The notes below the pieces were generated by a model that ran no database searches, had not been told where the DNA came from, and was given only the letters and a program-made list of their open reading frames with translations. From assembly GCA_036272195.1 (NCBI GenBank), contig DATAZE010000035.1, positions 62,001-126,000 of the forward strand: a stretch of 64,000 bases of DNA, in the 5' to 3' direction. Shown one piece after another: positions 1-9,248 of this stretch. The position numbers were made by a program, and so were the translations under genes. Source of the DNA: DASXHY01 sp036272195 (GTDB taxonomy: Bacteria; Verrucomicrobiota; Verrucomicrobiia; Limisphaerales; DASXHY01). Position 1 is the stretch's first letter. Every line of letters starts with the position of its first letter.

Positions 1-459
1 GTGGCGACTGTGGTGGCGAAGCTGTTCAATATCGTCCAACCGGATGTGGCGGTGTTCGGTGCAAAAGATTTCCAGCAGGCTGCGGTCATCAAGCGCATGG
101 TGCGCGACCTGAACTTTCCGGTGAAAATTGACGTGGCACCCACCTTTCGCGAACCGGATGGGCTGGCGATGAGTTCGCGCAATAAATATCTGGAAGGCGA
201 TTTGCGGCGGCAGGGTGTGGTGCTCTCACGCGCGATTCGGAAAGCGCAGGTCGCCGTAAAAAAATCCTCCGTTTCCGCGACGCGGTTGAGGGAAGATTTG
301 AAAAAATTAATCGAGAGCGAACCGGATGCGCGGCTGGATTATGTTGAGTTTTTTGATCCGGACACTTTGGCTCCCGTGACGAAAGTGTTGCGCGGCACGC
401 AGATGGCGCTCGCGGTTTTTGTTGGCAAAGCGAGATTGATTGATAACGCGCGACTTTAA
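1..459 (+). CDS. panC: Pantothenate synthetase, C-terminal part (5' truncated by window)
   Basis: PanC condenses pantoate and beta-alanine with ATP to form pantothenate, the precursor of coenzyme A, in the cytoplasm. The 152 visible residues match the second half of the family: the run VFGAKDFQQAAVIKRMV near residue 18, then PTFREPDGLAMSSRN around residues 47-61, which carries the conserved SSRN of the ATP site. The usual length is about 280 residues, so roughly 130 lie upstream of the window; the GTG at base 1 is not the real start. The nadB gene follows 33 bases later on the same strand. Both make cofactors, so an operon is plausible but not proven. Confidence 0.95.
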   Translation: MATVVAKLFNIVQPDVAVFGAKDFQQAAVIKRMVRDLNFPVKIDVAPTFREPDGLAMSSRNKYLEGDLRRQGVVLSRAIRKAQVAVKKSSVSATRLREDLKKLIESEPDARLDYVEFFDPDTLAPVTKVLRGTQMALAVFVGKARLIDNARL

Positions 460-492
460 AACCAACCTCCAAGTTTTGGCGGTGAACTGATA

Positions 493-2094
493 ATGAAACA
501 ATTCGACTATCTCGTCCTCGGCAGCGGCATCGCGGGGCTTTCGTTTGCGCTGAAGGTCGCGCCGCGCGGGCGCGTGGCCATCATTACGAAGAAAAACAAG
601 GCCGAGTCGAACACGAATTATGCGCAGGGGGGCATCGCGGCGGTCACGAGCCGCGAAGATTCCTTCGAGATGCACGTGCGCGATACGCTCGAAGCCGGCG
701 CGGGGTTGTGCAAAGAAAACGTGGTGCGGACGATTGTCGAGGAAGGGCCGGCGCGCATCCAGGAATTGATTGAATTGGGGATGAAATTTTCCGAGCGACA
801 GGGCCCTGCCAATCATGGGCAACATGAGTTGGATCTGGGTAAGGAAGGCGGCCATTCCAAGCGCCGCATCCTGCACGCGAAGGACATCACCGGACGGGAA
901 ATCGAACGCGCGCTGCTTAACGCGGTTTCCCGCCAGCCGAACATCGAGGTTTTCGAAAATCATTTTGCGATTGATTTAATCACCAGCCAAAAACTCGGCT
1001 ACGTCGGGGACAACTGCTGCCTCGGCGTTTATGTGCTCGATAAAAATTCCGGAAACGTCATTACCTTCGTCGCGCCGGTCACGCTGCTGGCCACGGGCGG
1101 TTGCGGAAAAGTTTATCTGTATACCACTAATCCCGATATCGCGACTGGCGACGGCGTGGCGATGGCTTATCGCGGTGGCGCGGCGATTGCCAATATGGAA
1201 TTCATCCAGTTCCATCCCACCTGCCTGTATCATCCCAAGGCGAAGTCTTTTTTGATCAGCGAAGCGGTGCGGGGAGAAGGGGGCGTGCTCAAGACCATCG
1301 CCGGTGAGGAATTCATGGATCATTATCATCCGCAAAAATCGCTCGCTCCGCGCGACGTGGTGGCGCGGGCGATTGACAGTGAGATGAAAAAAAGCGGCGC
1401 TGGTTACGTGCTACTCGACATTACGAATAAGCCCGCGAAATTTGTCATCGAGCGATTTCCGAACATTTACCAGAACTGCCTCAAATACGGCATCGATATC
1501 ACCAAGGAGCCGATCCCGGTCGTGCCCGCGGCGCACTACCAGTGCGGCGGCGTGGTCACGAACCTGGATGGCGAGACGGAGATTGCAGGGCTTTACGGCG
1601 TGGGCGAGGTTTCCTGCACGGGCTTGCACGGCGCGAACCGTTTGGCCAGCAATTCACTGCTGGAAGCGCTGGTGTGCGCTCATCGCGCGGCGGAAAAAGT
1701 GATCGCCAATCCGCCGCGATTGAACGATTTCAAAATTCCACTGTGGCATTCGGGCAACGCTGCCAACGCGGATGAATTGGTGGTGGTGTCCCACAATTGG
1801 GACGAGATCCGCCGCCTCATGTGGGATTACGTTGGCATTGTGCGAACCAACAAACGCCTTCAGCGCGCGCAAAAGCGCATCGCGAATTTGCAGGACGAAA
1901 TCCAGGAATATTATTGGGACTTCATTGTGACGAGCGACGTGCTGGAGCTGCGCAATATCGCGACAGTTGCGGAATTGATCGTGAAAAGCGCGCTGGCCCG
2001 GCCGGAAAGCCGCGGGTTGAATTACAACCTGGATTATCCCGAGGCCAATCCAGATTGGGCGCAGCGCGATACGGTGTTGAGGAAGGAATCGTAG
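493..2094 (+). CDS. nadB: L-aspartate oxidase
   Basis: This flavoenzyme oxidises L-aspartate to iminoaspartate, the first step of de novo NAD synthesis, passing electrons to oxygen or fumarate. The 533-residue length is normal for the family. An N-terminal FAD motif LGSGIAGLSFAL (about residues 9-20) is followed by NYAQGGIAAV (42-51), the substrate-domain run FIQFHPTC with His241, SEAVRGEGG (from 256), and HYQCGG in the capping region. GANRLASNSLLEALV near residue 390 is the typical second FAD contact. The ATG at 493 is preceded by a weak purine stretch. The stop codon TAG (2092-2094) lies on the edge of a fold-back repeat. No nadA or nadC is nearby. Confidence 0.96.
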   Translation: MKQFDYLVLGSGIAGLSFALKVAPRGRVAIITKKNKAESNTNYAQGGIAAVTSREDSFEMHVRDTLEAGAGLCKENVVRTIVEEGPARIQELIELGMKFSERQGPANHGQHELDLGKEGGHSKRRILHAKDITGREIERALLNAVSRQPNIEVFENHFAIDLITSQKLGYVGDNCCLGVYVLDKNSGNVITFVAPVTLLATGGCGKVYLYTTNPDIATGDGVAMAYRGGAAIANMEFIQFHPTCLYHPKAKSFLISEAVRGEGGVLKTIAGEEFMDHYHPQKSLAPRDVVARAIDSEMKKSGAGYVLLDITNKPAKFVIERFPNIYQNCLKYGIDITKEPIPVVPAAHYQCGGVVTNLDGETEIAGLYGVGEVSCTGLHGANRLASNSLLEALVCAHRAAEKVIANPPRLNDFKIPLWHSGNAANADELVVVSHNWDEIRRLMWDYVGIVRTNKRLQRAQKRIANLQDEIQEYYWDFIVTSDVLELRNIATVAELIVKSALARPESRGLNYNLDYPEANPDWAQRDTVLRKES

Positions 2095-2169
2095 TGGCGC
2101 GGCATCTTGCCCGTGAGTTTCAAAAGAAATGTTGAAGCAGAAACGCACGGACAAGATGCCCGTGCCACT
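2093..2169. repeat. Fold-back repeat of the GGCATCTTGCC family
   Basis: Two arms of about 23 bases face each other (2093-2115 and 2146-2169). Both contain the core GGCATCTTG(C/T)CCGTG and differ by a few substitutions and one indel. The left arm begins inside the nadB stop codon. Related cores occur at 27149-27257 (inside the 3' end of ctaA) and 36139-36170. There is no T-tract, so it is not a classical terminator. Confidence 0.75.
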
Positions 2170-2264
2170 ATACCGTGCGTTGCAACGCACAGGTTGCTTT
2201 TCATTGCGCGCGCCCCGCCGCCAAGGGATAATTCGCCCGCCACGCGAAATTGGCGACTGAAACA

Positions 2265-5200
2265 ATGACCACGCGGAAAGGACGTTTTTTTCTGGTCGCA
2301 GCGGCGTTCATCACGCTCGTCCCAACGGCGTGGTGCCAGAGATATTCGGATTGGCGCATCTACCGTGCGGCCGATGGGATGGCCGAATCCCCCTGTGTTT
2401 CCGTGACGGTGGGCGGCAACGAAAAGGTCCTCGCCAAACACATCAACGTGGACTCCATCAGTGAACTGAACGGGTATTCGGTCACTTCATTCGCTTCGCC
2501 GGAAGTGGGACGCAGTCGTGTTTATGGAAGTTCGGCTGGCCAGCTTTGGACAGTGTCGACGGAAGGATTGGATGAGTTTCGGGATGGCACGTGGCAATTG
2601 CACCCCATCCCGGAAATTGCCGCGCTGTTTCGCGGGGTGGTTCCGGCGACGGTCCCGCCGATACCTATACAGGTCATCCGGCAAAGCCGGGTGTTGATCC
2701 TGCTGCCTGATCAATTGATCGAATTCAATGCTGAAAATCGGGACATACCCCGCACTACTGTTTTACGGACGGTCGCTCAAACCCATTTGCAAAAATTTCT
2801 CGGCATGGGCCTCGCGCGCGATGGCAGCCTTTGGATTTCTGGAGCGCGCGGCCTGACACGCACCACCGGCGCGGTTCGCAATTTGAAACCGTCCGATGAA
2901 TGGCGCGAGTTTCTGCCGCCGGCGCTGTTGCAGGCCGGAAATTTCCTGCAACCGCTTGCGGACATTGACGCCGACGGAGTGACTTGCGCCGCCGACTCGC
3001 TTTCGAGCGAACAAAAGCTCGTCGCGCATTTCGATGGCCAGGACTGGACCGCCCAGCCGATGGGCAACCAGAAAATTCGCGGTTCGTGGCGCGGGCCGGA
3101 AGGAAGCACCTGGGTGACTACGCTCAATACTCTGTTCCTGATTGATAATAGTGGAACGGCCACCGCTGAAAGTGAGGAATTTTCTTCCGGGCATTATTTT
3201 GACGTGGCCGTGGAGACCAACGGCATCTTCTGGCTGGCCTCGGCAGAAGGATTGCTGCGTTACAGCCCGCCATTGTGGAAAAGCCCGCGCGCGATACAAC
3301 GGCTGAATTCACTCGTTCCGTGCCTGGCGGAAGATTCCGAGTCGCGGCTTTGGTTTGTCTCCGGCGGCGCGCTGCACTCACTGGAAGACGGGCGCTACCA
3401 GGAACATGCCTTCCCCCGGAATTTCCGCCTGGTTTTGCAAAGCGCGCGCGCATTGCTGCCGTTGAAAAACGGTGATCTGCTGCTCGATACTGGCGAGCAA
3501 TTGTTTCAATTTCAACCGGGCGCCGACACCTTCAATTCCGTTCCTGTCGCAACAAATGAAAAACAGCACGCCCTGGGAATGTTTCGCGACGGCGGCGTGG
3601 CGGTCGAAAGCACGGATGCCGTGTCGCAAAAGTGCCGTTTCCAGAAATATAACGGCGCTGGTTTTCAGGCATTCCCCGCCACGCCGCCGGATTGCGCCGC
3701 GAGTGCGTTCCTTGAAACACAAAATGGCGACATCTGGCTCGGCAGCGAGAATGGTCCCGTGTGGTATCATGAAAAAAAGTGGCAGACGTTCTCGAACGCC
3801 ATCGCGTCAGGTCCAATCATTTCCCTGGTGGAGACCGCTGAGGGAAAAGTATGGTGCGCCGCGCCGGATTCCATCTGGGAATTTGACGGGCAGAATTGGT
3901 CGATTGTCCGCGGGGGATTTGACCAAATCAACAATGCCGTCCGCTCGCACGATGGAAATATCTGGGTGGCATCCAACGGCGGGATAAGCCGTTTCATCCA
4001 GGGCGCGTGGATTGAAAATAGCATTGAAGAGGGGTTGCCCAACGCGACCGCGCGCCAGGTCTACGAGGACCGCCGCGGCCGGATCTGGGCCGCCACCACG
4101 CACGGTTTAACGCTCTTCCATCCGGATGTAGATCCAGACCCGCCGCAGACCCGCATCCGCAAGGAGCCGGAGGAAAATTCCATTCCCCAAAACGTCAATG
4201 TGATCCTCAGTTTTACCGGGGAAGACAAATGGAAATACACGCCGCGCGAACGCCTCCTGTATTCCTACCGTCTGGATCAGCGCGATTGGTCGCCGTTCGC
4301 TGAGGCAAATTCCGTTTCGTATTCCGACCTTTCCGCCGGGCCGCACTCGCTGGAAGTGCGCGCCATGGATCGGAACGGCAACATTGAGGAAAAGCCCGCG
4401 CGCATGGCCTTCGCCATTGCGTTGCCGTGGTACCGGGAAACGCGGCTCGTTCTGATTTCCCTGGCGGGCATGATGGCCGCGCTTTTCTTCGCCGGGCTGG
4501 CTTTCAATCGCCATCGCAAATTGCTCCGGAGCTACGCTGAAGTGGAAAAGAAAGTGGCGGAACGCACGCACCAACTTGAAATCACCAGCCGCGAACTTGT
4601 CCACAGCCAGAAAATGAATGCGCTCGGCACCCTCGCCGCGGGCATTGCCCATGACTTCAACAACATTCTATCCATCATCAAAGGTTCCGCGCAAATCATC
4701 GAGGACAACGTCGGCAATACCGAAAAAGTCCGCACACGCGTGGACCGCATCAAGACCGTTGTTGAACAGGGCGCCGGCATTGTGCGCGCCATGCTTGGTT
4801 TTAGCGCGGGTACCAGCGAGGAACCGGCGTTGTGCGATTTAAATACGGTGGTGGGCGACACGATTCAATTGCTCGGCGACCGCTTCCAGCGCGACGCCGC
4901 GGTGCTCTTCAAACCCGCACCAGGCCTCCCGCAAATTCCCGTCGTGAAAGAATTCGTGCAGCAAATCCTTTTGAATTTTGTTTTCAATGCGGCGGAGGCG
5001 GAGACGGCGGCGAAGCAAAAGCAAATTGTTCTTGGCCTTCGCAGGGCGCAACGTTTGCCGGAAAACCTTGCGCTCGCGCCCGCATCGGCCCGCGAGTATG
5101 TGCTGGTTTCCGTGCAGGATTTCGGTTGCGGCATTTCGCCGGGAAATTTGCCGCGCATTTTTGAGCCATTTTTTACGACGAAAGCGTTGTCTGCCCGGCG

Positions 5201-5327
5201 CGGGACCGGTCTGGGGCTTTCAATGGTTTATGAACTGGCGCGAAAACTTGAAGCCGGACTCGGTGTGGATTCTGTTGTGGGGGTCGGAAGCACGTTCACG
5301 CTGATTCTCCCCGTTCGAAATTTATGA
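2265..5327 (+). CDS. Propeller-type sensor histidine kinase (periplasmic sensor, Y_Y_Y domain)
   Basis: The 1,020-residue protein looks like a one-piece sensor kinase of the two-component-regulator-propeller type. An export signal (residues 1-24) leads into roughly 600 residues of repeated IWLG/IWVA-type strands expected to form beta-propellers. A Y_Y_Y domain follows at about 647-719 (LLYSYRLDQRDWSPF), then one membrane helix at 728-747. The cytoplasmic part has a short coiled coil and a HisKA segment GTLAAGIAHDFNNILS with the phospho-acceptor His796. The ATPase has an N box (NFVFNAAEA), G1 DFGCGIS and G2 GTGLGLSM. The track-length start is a TTG at 2250; I prefer the ATG at 2265 because it directly precedes the signal peptide. 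The response regulator follows 97 bases downstream. The ligand is unknown; relatives often sense polysaccharides. Confidence 0.88.
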   Translation: MTTRKGRFFLVAAAFITLVPTAWCQRYSDWRIYRAADGMAESPCVSVTVGGNEKVLAKHINVDSISELNGYSVTSFASPEVGRSRVYGSSAGQLWTVSTEGLDEFRDGTWQLHPIPEIAALFRGVVPATVPPIPIQVIRQSRVLILLPDQLIEFNAENRDIPRTTVLRTVAQTHLQKFLGMGLARDGSLWISGARGLTRTTGAVRNLKPSDEWREFLPPALLQAGNFLQPLADIDADGVTCAADSLSSEQKLVAHFDGQDWTAQPMGNQKIRGSWRGPEGSTWVTTLNTLFLIDNSGTATAESEEFSSGHYFDVAVETNGIFWLASAEGLLRYSPPLWKSPRAIQRLNSLVPCLAEDSESRLWFVSGGALHSLEDGRYQEHAFPRNFRLVLQSARALLPLKNGDLLLDTGEQLFQFQPGADTFNSVPVATNEKQHALGMFRDGGVAVESTDAVSQKCRFQKYNGAGFQAFPATPPDCAASAFLETQNGDIWLGSENGPVWYHEKKWQTFSNAIASGPIISLVETAEGKVWCAAPDSIWEFDGQNWSIVRGGFDQINNAVRSHDGNIWVASNGGISRFIQGAWIENSIEEGLPNATARQVYEDRRGRIWAATTHGLTLFHPDVDPDPPQTRIRKEPEENSIPQNVNVILSFTGEDKWKYTPRERLLYSYRLDQRDWSPFAEANSVSYSDLSAGPHSLEVRAMDRNGNIEEKPARMAFAIALPWYRETRLVLISLAGMMAALFFAGLAFNRHRKLLRSYAEVEKKVAERTHQLEITSRELVHSQKMNALGTLAAGIAHDFNNILSIIKGSAQIIEDNVGNTEKVRTRVDRIKTVVEQGAGIVRAMLGFSAGTSEEPALCDLNTVVGDTIQLLGDRFQRDAAVLFKPAPGLPQIPVVKEFVQQILLNFVFNAAEAETAAKQKQIVLGLRRAQRLPENLALAPASAREYVLVSVQDFGCGISPGNLPRIFEPFFTTKALSARRGTGLGLSMVYELARKLEAGLGVDSVVGVGSTFTLILPVRNL

Positions 5328-5331
5328 AAAG

Positions 5332-5414
5332 GTTAAATTGGTTAAATAAGTGCGGGTCTGTTCCCGTTACTCTGTCTGCTGATTTAACCGGTTTAAGTTA
5401 TTTAACAATTTAAC
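5332..5414. repeat. Phased TTAAAT fold-back repeat, copy 1
   Basis: Units of the type GTTAAATTG and GTTAAATAAG (5332-5350) are answered by inverted units at 5381-5397 and 5398-5414 (TTATTTAACAATTTAAC), one base short of a perfect complement. The element fills nearly the whole gap between the kinase and the response regulator. A second copy lies at 28161-28246. Confidence 0.7.
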
Positions 5415-5424
5415 TCCACCACCC

Positions 5425-6081
5425 ATGCCCTCATCCATCCTCATCATCGAAGACGACGATTTTCAATACGAGATCTACGAGGAAGCGCTCAGCAAATACA
5501 AATTGACCCGGGTGAAAAACGGCACCGAGGCACTGGCGCAGATTCCGCGCGAGCGTCCGGAGCTGCTCGTACTCGACCACGTTCTTTCTGAAGGCGAACT
5601 TGGCCTGGATTTTTTGCCGGAACTGAAGGAGTTGCTGCCCTTCGTGCCGATCATCATTGTTTCCGGGGCGCTGGAGGTGCACCAGCAAATCCGAGCGTTG
5701 CAGGGCCCGCGCCGCGCGCATTATTGCCTGCCCAAACCGGTCGATGTCCACGAACTCCAGCGCACGGTGGAAATCGCGCTGACCGAATGCGGCGAAAAAG
5801 AACTCGTGCGGCAATTCGAAGCGTTGGAACGGTCGCATCGTGTGGATGCGCTTGATTTGTTCAGCCGATCCACGGACCGGTTGGCGCGCCAAAACCGGAT
5901 TCGCGAACTGGTGAAAAATTCCAAGGACCGGCCCAACATTTCCGCGCTGTCCCGGCAGTTCAACGTCGCGCGCCGGACGATCATTCGCGATTTGCAGGAA
6001 TTGATTCGTCGCGGCCAGTTGGAGCCGGAGGTTTATCCGGAGTGGGAAAATCCGGGGGAGGGGGAACCCCCTGAAGAATAG
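5425..6081 (+). CDS. Response regulator with C-terminal helix-turn-helix
   Basis: The 218-residue protein has an N-terminal receiver domain with the acidic pocket IIEDDD (residues 8-12), a phospho-acceptor Asp51 in LLVLDHV, Ser80 in the switch position and Lys104 in CLPKPVD. After a linker that looks helical (about 120-160), residues about 170-200 (ISALSRQFNVARRTIIRDL) resemble a DeoR/HTH_11-like helix-turn-helix. It is therefore likely a DNA-binding output regulator. It is the probable partner of the upstream propeller kinase, since no other two-component gene is in the window. The acidic, proline-rich last 15 residues have no recognised role. Confidence 0.88.
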   Translation: MPSSILIIEDDDFQYEIYEEALSKYKLTRVKNGTEALAQIPRERPELLVLDHVLSEGELGLDFLPELKELLPFVPIIIVSGALEVHQQIRALQGPRRAHYCLPKPVDVHELQRTVEIALTECGEKELVRQFEALERSHRVDALDLFSRSTDRLARQNRIRELVKNSKDRPNISALSRQFNVARRTIIRDLQELIRRGQLEPEVYPEWENPGEGEPPEE

Positions 6082-6098
6082 CGCGCCCGACAGAAAGT

Positions 6099-6344
6099 TT
6101 ATTTGATCTCTTGTCCGTCGGGCACCTGGCCGGGAATCAAAAAGGTCTTTATCAACTCGCCTTCGCCACAGACAGTAAAGTCAGGGAATCTTTTGAACCA
6201 CTTGCGCGTGAGCACGTCCGGTTCATTGTCCAACCAATGCGAGAGCAGGACGACTTGTTCGTAGGAAATGTTTCGCTGACGCACTCGCGTCAGAAGATGG
6301 ATGAGCAATGGCTGAGGCAGGTTTTCGCGGCGAATCTTAGGCAT
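6099..6344 (-). CDS. Conserved small protein, second gene of an overlapping pair
   Basis: The 81-residue protein begins MPKIRRENLPQPLL and contains WLDNEPDV, KWFKRFPDF and VCGEGELIKTFL. I choose the ATG at 6344 rather than the longer frame from 6374, because it overlaps the end of the upstream gene by eight bases (6337-6344), which is typical of translational coupling. The product resembles small uncharacterised proteins I associate with Verrucomicrobia; it has no recognised catalytic motif, signal peptide or membrane segment. Together with the preceding gene it has the size and layout of a toxin-antitoxin pair, but nothing in the sequence proves that. Confidence 0.65.
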   Translation of the reverse strand: MPKIRRENLPQPLLIHLLTRVRQRNISYEQVVLLSHWLDNEPDVLTRKWFKRFPDFTVCGEGELIKTFLIPGQVPDGQEIK

Positions 6345-6558
6345 GAGGTTTGCCACCGTAAAACCCGCGCACAATCTCTTCCTGGAGCCGGTCAGCCTCC
6401 GCGCCGTCCTTTGCTTCCGTCATCTGCTTTGCCAGTCGGCCGAGTTCGTCCGGGCTGAGCTGGCGACTTCCAGCGGTTTTCTGCACAAATTCTATCACAC
6501 GATTCTGTTCGGCACTGGGCAATCGTTTTATCTCTTCGATAATTTCCACCGCTGTCAT
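6337..6558 (-). CDS. Small helical protein, first gene of an overlapping pair (antitoxin-like)
   Basis: The 73-residue product starts MTAVEIIEEIKRLPSAEQNR, a pattern seen in many small antitoxin-like proteins (DUF2281-type N-termini). It continues with an acidic, probably helical stretch. It lacks an obvious DNA-binding domain. Its stop codon lies inside the next gene's first codons, so the two are almost certainly co-transcribed leftward, divergently from the NAD(P)HX repair gene at 6654. The function is not known; a regulator or antitoxin role is inferred only from size, layout and the N-terminal pattern. Confidence 0.6.
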   Translation of the reverse strand: MTAVEIIEEIKRLPSAEQNRVIEFVQKTAGSRQLSPDELGRLAKQMTEAKDGAEADRLQEEIVRGFYGGKPHA

Positions 6559-6653
6559 GGCATGACTTTATCAGTTTTGGAACTTTTTCGCAACCGCCGT
6601 TAATGCGCGCATTTCCCACTTTTTTAACCCGGCAAATAACGTAGAGTTTTCTC

Positions 6654-8075
6654 ATGTCGATCCCGGTCATCAGCGTCGCCCAAATGCGCGAGTGGGAAAA
6701 AGCTTCCTGGGCGGCGGGCAGATCCGAAATGGACGTTATCCGCCAGGTCGGAAAAATCGTCGCCCACGAGGCGCTACAATTGACCCGGCCCGGCGACACG
6801 ATTCTGATTCTCGCCGGCAAAGGACATAACGGCGACGACGCCCGTTATGCGCGTGAGCATTTGAAGGACCGGCGCGCGGAGATGTTGGAAGTCAAAGACC
6901 CGGAAGCGGATTTTTCGAAACTGGACGCGCGGCTCACTTCGCGTCCTGCGCTGGTGATTGACGGTCTATTCGGCATTGGCATTAATCGGCCGCTGGATTC
7001 TTCGTGGAAAAAATTTATTGAGCGAATCAATTCCGCTCAATTGCCGGTGCTCGCGGTGGACGTGCCATCCGGGCTGGACGCCGAATCTGGCGATGCGCAG
7101 GGCGCGGCCATCGAGGCCGCCGTCACGCTCACGATTGGCGCGCCCAAAACCGGTTTGCTGAAACATCACGCTTCACGCTACGTCGGGCGTTTGGTCGTGG
7201 CCGAGAATACCGGGCTAATCGATTGCCCATTTCATGGCGAGCTGAACTGGACGGTGTCGGGAGATTTTTGCGATTTCCCCCCGCGTCGCCCGGTCGAGGG
7301 ACACAAGGGAACATTCGGGCATCTTGCGATTGTGGCGGGAAGCCTCGGTTATCATGGTGCGGCAGTGCTCGCTTCGCGCGGCGCCCAGCGCGCGCAACCG
7401 GGACTCATCACGTTGTTCAGCCAGGAGCGCGCTTATGTGCCGATCGCGGCCCAATTGCAGGCCGTGATGGTGCAGATCTGGCCGCCTAAAACCGAGTTGC
7501 CGGCCAATTTCAGCGCGGTGTTGGCGGGGCCGGGATTGGCCTCACCCGACGTGCCGGATGATTTGAAGGAAACCGTTCGCCGACTGTGGCATGAATCGAC
7601 TGTGCCGATCATTGCCGACGCGAGTGCGCTCGATTGGTTGCCGTCCGGACCGTTCCCTCAAAATGCAATCCGCGTGTTGACCCCGCATCCCGGCGAAGCG
7701 GCGCGATTGCTGAAGACAACCGCGGCACAGGTGCAGGCAGATCGTGTGGGGTCGCTGCGCGCCATATCGCGGCAACTTGGAAATGCCTGGGTGGTGTTGA
7801 AGGGGCATCAGACATTGGTTGGCTGTGCTGAGGGGCCGGTTTTTATCAATTCATCCGGCAATCCTTTTCTGGGGCAGGGCGGTTCGGGAGACAGTCTTTC
7901 GGGTTACCTGTCGGGCCTGCTGACCCAGCGCGCTTTACAGGAGGATGCGGGCCGGACCGTTCGATTCGCGGTCTGGCAGCATGGTGCGGCGGCTGATCTG
8001 CTTTCCCGCACCCGGCCCAATTGGGTAGTCGAAGATTTACTCGAAACCCTGGGCAGAGCGGGCAAGTCCCCATGA
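6654..8075 (+). CDS. nnr: Bifunctional NAD(P)H-hydrate epimerase / ADP-dependent dehydratase
   Basis: This enzyme repairs hydrated NADH and NADPH. The N-terminal domain epimerises the R and S hydrates; the C-terminal domain dehydrates the S form with ADP or ATP. In the 473-residue protein the epimerase half (about 1-205) shows GKGHNGDD (residues 55-62), LVIDGLFGIGINRP and VDVPSGLDAESG. The dehydratase half (about 215-473) shows KGTFGHLAIVAGS, VLTPHPGEAARLL and NSSGNPFLGQGGSGD with the catalytic Asp413. Both halves look intact and the length is close to the usual 480-500. It stands alone, divergent from the small gene pair and followed by an unrelated membrane protein. Confidence 0.94.
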   Translation: MSIPVISVAQMREWEKASWAAGRSEMDVIRQVGKIVAHEALQLTRPGDTILILAGKGHNGDDARYAREHLKDRRAEMLEVKDPEADFSKLDARLTSRPALVIDGLFGIGINRPLDSSWKKFIERINSAQLPVLAVDVPSGLDAESGDAQGAAIEAAVTLTIGAPKTGLLKHHASRYVGRLVVAENTGLIDCPFHGELNWTVSGDFCDFPPRRPVEGHKGTFGHLAIVAGSLGYHGAAVLASRGAQRAQPGLITLFSQERAYVPIAAQLQAVMVQIWPPKTELPANFSAVLAGPGLASPDVPDDLKETVRRLWHESTVPIIADASALDWLPSGPFPQNAIRVLTPHPGEAARLLKTTAAQVQADRVGSLRAISRQLGNAWVVLKGHQTLVGCAEGPVFINSSGNPFLGQGGSGDSLSGYLSGLLTQRALQEDAGRTVRFAVWQHGAAADLLSRTRPNWVVEDLLETLGRAGKSP

Positions 8076-8192
8076 CGGTCGGCGGAAGTGCTGTTTAAGG
8101 TGAATTCCGAAACAAAGATGAATCCGTCAAAAACCCTGGAACGCTGTGTCTCCCTGCAAATTTAATTTCTTCCTTTGGCGTTGCCCATCTGT

Positions 8193-8200
8193 TAGGAGAA
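8193..8200 (+). promoter_or_regulatory. Ribosome binding site deciding the GTG start at 8206
   Basis: TAGGAGAA ends five bases before a GTG codon at 8206. The longer reading frame from 8146 has no such site. The choice puts a clean signal peptide at the N-terminus. Confidence 0.7.
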
Positions 8201-8205
8201 AGCTC

Positions 8206-9192
8206 GTGCATCAGCGTCGTTTTATTGTTCTCGGATGGTTGCTCTGTGCGTTGCTCTCCGGCATCGCTCGTGCGGATACATTTCAACTCAGTGATGGCTC
8301 GACCCTCACCGGCGACGTCATTTCCGCCAACGAAAACGGCCTGCGCCTCCGCCTGGCGGATGGGACTTACTCCGACCCCGTGCCGTGGACAAAATTTTCG
8401 CAGGACGAGCTGAAAAAACTCGCCAAAGACCCTAAAATGGAGCCGTTCGCGACTCCCAATATCGAAGTGACGGAGGAACAACGCATCCAGAAAACTGAGG
8501 TGAACGTCACTCAACCGGCTCGTTTAAAGCGCCCGCCGGACGGCTCGTTTTTCGGCGCGATGCTCTCTTCAACCGTGGGTCTATTTATCATCGTGGTGCT
8601 CTATGGCGCGGGTATTTATGCGGCGTATGAAGTGGCACTGTTCCGCCGCCGCCCGGTGGGAGTGGTTTGCGGTCTGGCGGCGGTGCCGGCCCTCGGATTG
8701 TTATCGCCCATTATTTTCCTGTGGCTTCCGGCGCAAAGACGGAGCAATGAGGAAGAAGAGACGTATCAGGCGGAAACCACGGTGACTGAGGCCCCTTCTT
8801 TCGTTGTGCCCGGCACGCCAGCGGCAACGCCTGAATCGCCCGGCGGATCTCCTTCTGAAAGCGGTGGTTTGAGGCTCCATCATGACGCTCCTGCCGCGGC
8901 CGGCGCGCCGCTGCCGCCCACGCAGGTTTTTCAGCGCGGCGCATTCATGTTCAACCGCCGTTTCTTTGAAACGAAATTTCCCGGATTTTTCGGCGTCGTG
9001 CGCCGCGAAGCCGACAAGGAAATGCTGCTCGTCATCAAAGCCGCGCGCGGGGAATGCATCGCCGAGCGCATTTCGCGCATTTCCGCCAACGACCTCCACG
9101 CGCAAGTCCGCAAAGGCCACGCCACGGAGGAAGTGATGATTCCGTTTACGGAAATTCAGGAAGTGAAATTGAAGCACAAGGACAGCCCGTAG
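8206..9192 (+). CDS. Exported/membrane protein of unknown function with SH3-like N-domain
   Basis: From the GTG at 8206 the product has 328 residues. A signal peptide ending ...SGIARA is followed by DTFQLSDGSTLTGDV, a pattern of small beta domains found in verrucomicrobial envelope proteins. Two hydrophobic segments come next (about SSTVGLFIIVVLYGAGIY and VGVVCGLAAVPALGLL), then a Pro/Glu/Thr-rich linker. The C-terminal domain of about 90 residues begins QVFQRGAFMFNRRFFE and ends in charged KLKHKDSP. I do not recognise a known enzymatic motif. It lies 56 bases ahead of the adenylate-kinase-like gene; the link between the two is unclear. Confidence 0.75.
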   Translation: MHQRRFIVLGWLLCALLSGIARADTFQLSDGSTLTGDVISANENGLRLRLADGTYSDPVPWTKFSQDELKKLAKDPKMEPFATPNIEVTEEQRIQKTEVNVTQPARLKRPPDGSFFGAMLSSTVGLFIIVVLYGAGIYAAYEVALFRRRPVGVVCGLAAVPALGLLSPIIFLWLPAQRRSNEEEETYQAETTVTEAPSFVVPGTPAATPESPGGSPSESGGLRLHHDAPAAAGAPLPPTQVFQRGAFMFNRRFFETKFPGFFGVVRREADKEMLLVIKAARGECIAERISRISANDLHAQVRKGHATEEVMIPFTEIQEVKLKHKDSP

Positions 9193-9248
9193 TTTGTCCC
9201 GTGTGCGGCAATGAATCCCATCTCAGAAAATCCCAACCCCAAACCCGC

